Positions 57,900 through 64,000 of a stretch of 64,000 bases of DNA are shown piece after piece. A program made the translations under genes and the position numbers. The notes below the pieces were generated by a model, which saw only the letters and a list, made by a program, of their open reading frames with translations, had not been told where the DNA came from and did no database searches. Every line of letters starts with the position of its first letter. Position 1 is the first letter of the stretch. Source of the DNA: Mesostigma viride (lineage: Eukaryota; Streptophyta; Mesostigmatophyceae; Mesostigmatales; Mesostigmataceae); assembly GCA_009746045.1 (NCBI GenBank), contig RPFO01000381.1:48538-112537 (forward strand), given 5' to 3'.

Positions 57900-60613
57900 A
57901 ATCAGGATACCACATAGTCAGGGATCTATGAGGTGAGCCCGACAGGATGAACTGAAATCCCAGGGTGAATCCACGCTATGATCCTCACAGATCTCCTCCC
58001 CACCAGAACAAATTCCCCCCCTCCAGCCGCACCAAGGAGTGAGAGTGAGGTAAAGCCACATCTCCTTAGTAGCTAGTACACTCAAACCCATAGCCAGTGG
58101 CCTATGATAATCACAAGGCACACTATTTCTCCATAAGATGCCTGGGAAAACCATCCACAGCCTTGAGAGGGATAGCAGAAGATCAGTAATGCCTCACCAG
58201 CATTATGAACGGTATGCCCCAACTTGTAAATCGTAGCACACGCTACCTCCATGCAAGGGTTAGATGCAGCCCAATCCCCTGCACGCCCGCTTCCCACACA
58301 AATCCCCCTCAGCATAACTGGTAAACTGGAGACTACCAGCATGCCTAATAATTCCACCCCTCTGCGTAGAATAAGCTGTAATAATCCTGGTATCAGCTTC
58401 CCAAGATTGACAGCATGACCTAGCAGGAAGAAACGCCATGGATACGCATGAAGACAGAGGCCCAGCCAACCAGAGAAGGGTGGGGGAGGCAAGTCTCTCA
58501 GCCCACTAAACCACTGGTGGCCTGCAGGGTCGCTCTATTAAGACGTCCTATGCACCTCATGACAGAGATGGGGTGGGAACTACAGCAAAGTGTCCAAGAC
58601 AGAGTTGCATACAAGGCAGCTTGAGAGCAGACTGAAAGCAATCACCAATCAGCCAACTGATGTGCCCAAGCTTGGCAGGGCCCCAGCAACAACATCACTC
58701 CCCGCAACCATCCAGGTGGCACTACCATGCAAGGTAATGTGGGCATTAGGATCGAAGGAGCCCAAGACAAGGTTGCACAAGTAGGGCAGCGTAAGGGTAT
58801 GCTGGATGAGGCCATCAGTCATCAAACAGATACCCCTCAGCTTGGCAGGGCCCTAGCAAGTAAACTGAACCATGTCCCCCTAGTCAAAGCATGGAAAGTA
58901 GTATCCATGTCCGTGGACCACGTAGACTGCCAAATGGTATTAATGTCAGTGTACCACGGATACTGATGCACATGAGGCAGGTTGTAAGGGTGGTAGAGGG
59001 CTGAATGGGTCCCCCGACTAACCCACACCTCTAAGCTCATGTGAGCCCCTGCCCAGCACCAAGTAGTCCAACTCCTCAATTAAGAGTCAACGGAGTGGGC
59101 ACCATTGTCATCACTGTCATGCCAAAGATTCCAGCCGGCCCCACAGTTGTAGCTCCGTTGATCCCGCCCATCATCCAACCCAAAGGACATCCTACCCATG
59201 CAAACATGATGCCAGACCCCCCGTGCAAGCAGTCCCATTCATACAACCATCATGCTGTGCAAGCAATCAGCTCAAGGGCGGATGGTGTACTATCAAGACA
59301 ACAAGCCATCCTGGCACCATGCAAGCAAGGATAGTCCATAGCAGGGCAAAGCAAGGGTAGGAGGTTACTCATCTGCACAAGGCTGGCTTGATGTCCACCA
59401 GCAGGCAGGACCCAGCACTGCGTCAGGAGCAGGCACCAGCATTACAGATACTCGTCACTTGGGCGTCCCCAAGTCACCAGAGTCGCCAGCGGCCACCATG
59501 CAGTGCTTGCAGTCGCCACCACGAGTGCTCTCAGGCCCCACCATGAGTGCTGGTAGTCGCCACCAGGAGTGCTGGCACTCGTCACCATGAGTGCTTGCAG
59601 TTGCCACCAACAGCACTAGTCCACTACCAGGGTACTCTCCAACGTAGCCTCCATGCACCATGCCCGCCATAGACATGTTCCCAATCCCCCACTGGCCCAA
59701 GCCCCCAATAGGCTACTGCCACCACGCCCAATCAGCGTTGGACCACCCCCACATGTGGGTATCCAACACAGCTGTTGCCTGACTGGACAACCAAGACTAG
59801 CTGCTTGCGCCGATCACGCTATGGGGAAGTGACTAAGCTGCTTTAAGGAGGCCTGGGACGGACACCAATGAGCCTGGCTCCAGAAGCTGCTTGGAAGAAG
59901 GACCACATGCTGTCAACTGCCCGGACTAAACGTCAATCAGGCTGCAGGAAGGAGCCAGCACTCTTCACTATGGCACTCAAAAACTGCCTAGTAGGCAAGC
60001 CACAGACTGCCAACCTATTAAGATAGCAGACTCGAACAGGGCTACTACCAAGTGCCAGGTAGCCAGAACTCCTAAGCCGGAGGAGCACAAGGGCCTGAGG
60101 TGGTCCAACAGCCAGCAGAATTGCCCAAAAGTCGAAAAAATGGGCCTAAAAATGCCTTGACCAGTGTCAAAAATTCTGATCTGAGAACTATATCAGATAT
60201 ATTCACAGATAAGAACTATGACAGCAGCCCTGGTGTCCATACTTGCTGTCCTAGTGCACCTCCTAGGCCCAACAGGGACCATCTGCCAACAAGCAGTGGT
60301 AACCATCCTGTCCTGGGAGAAGTAAATGCGTGGTCACAATGGTCTGGCGCAGGTAAGGGCCCCAACTGGCAAGTGACCCACACCCCACTTGTGAAGGGAC
60401 ATTGTCAAGCAAGTGGTCCACCCCCTCTGGGAACATGTGTCAAAGGACACCGTCTAGCAAGTGGGCAACCCATGCAAGAGACACCTGGCAACTCATGGGT
60501 GCACGTGTGATACCCTCTAGGGGACAACCCACTGCAGGTATCCCGATGTCCCCTGATGTGGTGGCATCTACCATGCCATACGCCTCCATGATAGCATCTG
60601 GCACCCTTTTGGC

Positions 60614-60893
60614 AGACCTGGGATATCCACTCCCCCGCAGAAATTTTCTCAGGGTAACTAGACACAGCTGTCCAGTATGATAGTGGAAACCCCGTAAATG
60701 CTGTTGTTCTGCCCTGGCATGTGTGATGCCGTCTGGAAATTACATTGCAGACATCCAGGATGTCCACTCCCCCGCAAAAAATTGCTCAGGGTAACCAGAC
60801 GTAGCTGCCACCAATCTGGACAACTCCTAGGGAGCTCGCCCTACCCATAGTACCATGATGATAGTGGGAACAACACAAATGCCGTTGTTCTCC
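60614..60893. repeat. Tandem duplication, about 140-bp unit
   Basis: Two copies containing CCACTCCCCCGCA, CTCAGGGTAAC, GATAGTG and TGTTGTTCT. Confidence 0.75.
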
Positions 60894-61032
60894 TCCCCAC
60901 CAAAACCAAACCACCATACACGTGGGAGGAACCAAAGCTCAACCTAGAACGCCTCCACTGTCATGATGCTCAACAAGAAAAGGAAGAGTTTCCCCCACAA
61001 CTGAAACAAATGTTTGGCGACGCGTGAATTAA

Positions 61033-62724
61033 ACCCCTAAATGGGCAGAAATACTGCCGATGCATCGGCTGTAACTTCACAATTTTGCAAACCAGATGCC
61101 ATCCAACCCACCCATATCCAATGGCTGTCCTTGGGGGCCAAGCATGTCCATGAGTTGCCCTTCGGGTTGTATATCACAACCTTACATATATGCAGGTAGG
61201 CCATGTATAACTGCCGTCAAAGTCAGGGGGGTCAAGACGAGCGTTTTCATTTTTGGTAGAATGTGCATTTTGAATTATGTTGTAAGAGCTAGGCACCTAC
61301 CACTTCAGGGATGATAAACAATTAGTTGCTGAACAGTTTGAGCCATTGGGGTCATCATTTGGGTGGGTATGCCAGCAGTTACACCCAGTACAGCCCATAG
61401 GGGTACCGTTGGTAAAAAGCAACCAAGGGGTAGGAGTGGGCATACTACCTACTAATACCTACTAATATGGCCCCCAACCATGCCACAATACATTTCCCTT
61501 CCACAATGATGGGGAAACATAACTGCATCATCACACTGCCCTTACATGGCACCTATGTGCAGGTGCCACCTTGTCCATGCACGTAGGTAACGTGGTACGG
61601 ATACCCTACGTAAGGCATGCATTCTAGGAGGCAGCCACCAACAAACTAGTGATTTTAAGCCTATTTCAGCTTGCCCTAGCAAGGATAAACTAGGCCTAAG
61701 CTGCTATAGCTTGCCAGGTGATGGCCAGCACACCTGGTGGCACATGCTGACAATGGGAAGCTTCTACTCACCGGTTACATGCTTGATGATGCCACAGAGA
61801 CCAGCCAACTGCCTCACACTCATGCAATATGTGTGTGGGAAATGTATAACAAACATATATGGAGGTATTCAAACCCATACAGCATCTAAAACTTATCACC
61901 ATCACACTGTGGCAGGTCAACTGACTGAGGGAAGCATCTAAGAAGGGTGTTTTAGAAAGGGGCCAGGCCAGGGTCAAGAAAGAGCATGAATAATGCAAAA
62001 AGAATGTGCTACACAAGCTAGAACGTATATATAAACGTCAAACATCGATAGGAAAACGATGCTAAGCTTTACCAGGCATGGATGGCGTTACCTTGGCCCA
62101 GGCGGTGGCCGCAAAATGGCGCATTTCGGCGCACCAAAGTTGTGCAGCATGGTCGCTGGATTCGGCGATTTCTGGCCACCCTTGCACGTTTACGACTACT
62201 ATGTATCATAAAAAGTACAAAGAAACCAATATATCCTTTAAAATACGCCGGAAAGGTATTGCTGTCAACGTTTCTATCGTCCGGCCTGATCGCAGTTTTT
62301 TCCAGCAAGAACGCTGCCGACACCTATCAAATGGCATTCCCGCGGTCCAAAAATTGGCCTGTGTGATCTTTAGGACGTATAAAATCAATTTCCTAAGTTT
62401 GGTCAGAAAATTCGAACGAAAACGTAAATGCCATGCGTGGGCGCAAGCCGCCATGGCCAGGTCGTCGTTTTCCGGAATGCACGTTGTACGTGAAAAAGTA
62501 CCCTGACCCCTTGTACTTTGACCGGCCAGAACACCTCTATAACTTGTCAGAAGTATGCAAACCCTAGTACCATGCTGTGAGGAAAATTATAAACTTTCGA
62601 TTCTTCTCAGCTAAACTTTTCCTAATTCTCAATAGTTTTCGCGCATTTGGTCCCCCGAGAAGGGCCGACGTGTCGGCTGTAACTCAGTTTTAGGCGGAAA
62701 ATCGGCAGCCAGACCATTTAGGGG
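61033..62724. mobile_element. piggyBac-type non-autonomous element
   Basis: TTAA at 61029-61032 and 62725-62728. Ends CCCCTAAATGG (one extra A on the left) and CCATTTAGGGG. Just inside each end is a palindromic GCCGATGCATCGGC / GCCGACGTGTCGGC followed by TGTAACT. At 1692 bp it is close in size to the 49.5-kb element but has different termini. No transposase; frames inside (62078-62506 and others) are unrecognised. Confidence 0.7.
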
Positions 62725-63291
62725 TTAAGGACGTGCCACAGTCCTTAAACAGCAAGGGTAGGCTGCCCATGCACCGAAGAAAAGGATCCTGAAAGATTGT
62801 CAAGTGAGTGCAAAAGGAACCTTGCGTAAAAAGGCAGCCCTGAATCCCTACTGTCCGCTCATCCGGGCCACCCTCAAAAGACACGAGGTGTAACCTGAGC
62901 CACACCGTAAAAATGTCGTCAAGAAAAGCAGCACCGGGAAAAAAAACAACCTTAGACGGCGACGTCGTCAGGCGGTCGCGGTGGTGGTCGTGCGTGCAGC
63001 CGTGCGCAACCCGGAAACCGGGTGATAGGTGCCGTCGGCAGCAACATTGCGTCGGCTCAGCCATAACCCGTAGCGCCATGTCAGCCTGGCCGAAAACAGA
63101 GCCTGCAGGGAAAAAAGACAGCTCCTAGCAGGGTTCTGTAGCCGGACCTGCTGAGCTACTGGCCCAACACTCCGCATTGCCCTGCTCGAAACGTAGCAAC
63201 ACTTGCGTAATGCCGATATATAAAGATGTTTGGAGCTAGGCAGAGACTGCGGCGTCAGCAGCCACGACAGACAGGGCGGTGGTCGGACTTC
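62725..63291. other. Non-coding flank with a tRNA-like patch
   Basis: On the minus strand near 63140-63165 there is TAGCTCAGCAGG, an exact A-box consensus, but no B-box follows at tRNA distance and no cloverleaf can be drawn. Confidence 0.4.
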
Positions 63292-63367
63292 AGTTAAGTA
63301 ATGCAATACGCATTACTTTTGCATACTTGCAAGTATGCAAAAGTAATGCGTATTGCATTACTTAACT
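63292..63367. repeat. Palindrome P2, copy 1
   Basis: Perfect 76-bp inverted repeat from AGTTAAGT to ACTTAACT. Confidence 0.95.
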
Positions 63368-63617
63368 AAAATTGGGCCGCGTGGGGAAATCCGGCGTTCC
63401 GCACACACCGCTCGTTACCGAGGTGACTCGATTAATTACGACTCGGCTATTCCCAGCCTCGCGCCGTAATTCCTATTTCGACTTGGCCTACCCGGCCTCC
63501 GCCAAACATAGAAATCCACAAATATTTCGACTCGGCCTCCCAGGCCTACCCGCCGCAAATATTTCCGTGCCTCCGAGAGGATTCGAACCCGGTACCCCAG
63601 GAGCGAACGCCAATCTT
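63368..63617 (-). repeat. Spacer S2 with B-box
   Basis: 250 bp with GGTTCGAATCC on the minus strand and three degenerate internal repeats of GTAGGCC-x-GGGAGGCCGAGTCG. The 83-codon frame it contains is identical in both spacers and probably meaningless. Confidence 0.8.
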
Positions 63618-63681
63618 AGTTAAGTAACTAAGATGCATACTTGCAAGTATGCAAAAGTAATGCGTATTGCATTACTTAACT
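63618..63681. repeat. Palindrome P2, copy 2 (left arm shortened)
   Basis: The right arm is full (38 bp); the left arm has CTAAGA in place of about 18 bp. Confidence 0.9.
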
Positions 63682-63931
63682 AAGATTGGCGTTCGCTCCT
63701 GGGGTACCGGGTTCGAATCCTCTCGGAGGCACGGAAATATTTGCGGCGGGTAGGCCTGGGAGGCCGAGTCGAAATATTTGTGGATTTCTATGTTTGGCGG
63801 AGGCCGGGTAGGCCAAGTCGAAATAGGAATTACGGCGTGAGGCTGGGAATAGCCGAGTCGTAATTAATCGAGTCACCTCGGTAACGAGCGGTGTGTGCGG
63901 AACGCCGGATTTCCCCACGCGGCCCAATTTT
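63682..63931 (+). repeat. Spacer S2', inverted copy
   Basis: Reverse complement of 63368-63617; B-box GGGTTCGAATCC on the plus strand at about 63709. Confidence 0.9.
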
Positions 63932-64000
63932 AGTTAAGTAATGCAATACGCATTACCCTACCAGCCATTAAGAATGTACTCCAGCACGCAAAATGTACTT

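Larger units (their letters stand above)
55808..60900 (-). mobile_element. Decayed gypsy-like retroelement body
   Basis: Between the purine tract (55808-55819) and about 60900 the minus strand carries scattered coding remnants. The clearest is a Ty3/gypsy RT-RNase H junction at about 57600-57690. The rest is frame-broken or repeat-rich; the left boundary is certain only at the LTR and the right boundary is arbitrary. Confidence 0.4.
63292..63956. mobile_element. Nested-palindrome element, locus 2 (truncated at right)
   Basis: Same P-S-P-S'-P plan as at 8.3-9.1 kb, with unrelated sequence. P copies: 63292-63367 (76-bp perfect palindrome, AGTTAAGTAATGCAATACGC outward, centre CTTGCAAG), 63618-63681 (left arm shortened) and 63932-63956 (only the left part remains). 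Spacers of 250 bp (63368-63617 and 63682-63931) are inverted copies differing by at least one base. The spacer on the minus strand of the left copy carries GGGTTCGAATCCTCTCGGAG, a tRNA T-arm/acceptor-like sequence. Because the third P is cut, no target duplication can be read. Confidence 0.8.

Noticed and set aside
62078-62506. 142-codon frame as a gene
   Set aside because: No motif or start context; it lies inside a non-autonomous piggyBac element and overlaps frames of similar length on both strands.

Overview
This window is eukaryotic nuclear DNA. It holds spliced protein-coding exons with GT-AG introns, several classes of retroelement (copia-like, an LTR element without coding capacity, gypsy-like, LINE, tRNA-type SINE), DNA transposons with classical TIR/TSD signatures, and very long micro- and minisatellites. 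There are no operons or bacterial signals. A PAS-GAF hybrid histidine kinase together with this repeat load would suit an alga or another free-living protist. A green alga is my best guess; this is inference and no marker settles it.

Layout. 1-3.8 kb: a broken copia-like RT/RNase H tail, then a broken DDE-type transposase gene. 4.4-8.0 kb: a recent LTR retrotransposon with no recognisable coding region, carrying a CACTA-type MITE in one LTR. 8.0-12.5 kb: LINE debris, one piece of which is interrupted by an 870-bp nested-palindrome element flanked by a 5-bp target duplication. 13.3-30.8 kb (minus strand): a PAS-GAF-HisKA-HATPase-REC hybrid histidine kinase assembled from about 15 exons, with introns full of minisatellites, SINEs and a hAT-type element. 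31-36 kb: mostly non-coding, with a small PHD-finger ORF and TIR elements. 36.4-45.9 kb: a (CAA)n array of about 1.7 kb split by a 7.8-kb copia-like element that has an unusual domain order and AGTT...AACT ends. 46-53 kb: SINEs, mariner-like TIR elements, a LINE RT remnant, and a 1.7-kb piggyBac-type element whose gene has lost the catalytic core. 53-61 kb: a short broken gene and a decayed gypsy-like element. 61-62.7 kb: a second piggyBac-type non-autonomous element. 63.3-64 kb: a second nested-palindrome locus, unrelated in sequence to the first but built the same way.

Only the histidine kinase looks like a complete host gene. The PHD ORF and the piggyBac-derived ORF are intact; most other coding matter is decayed transposon. 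The most unusual signal is the palindromic class. Two loci have the order P-S-P-S'-P, where each P is itself a palindrome beginning AGTTA and ending TAACT, and S carries a tRNA-like GGTTCGAATCC box. Locus 1 has a 5-bp target duplication. The resident copia-like element also has AGTTA/AACT ends and a 5-bp duplication, which suggests (inference) that a copia-type integrase moves these palindromes.
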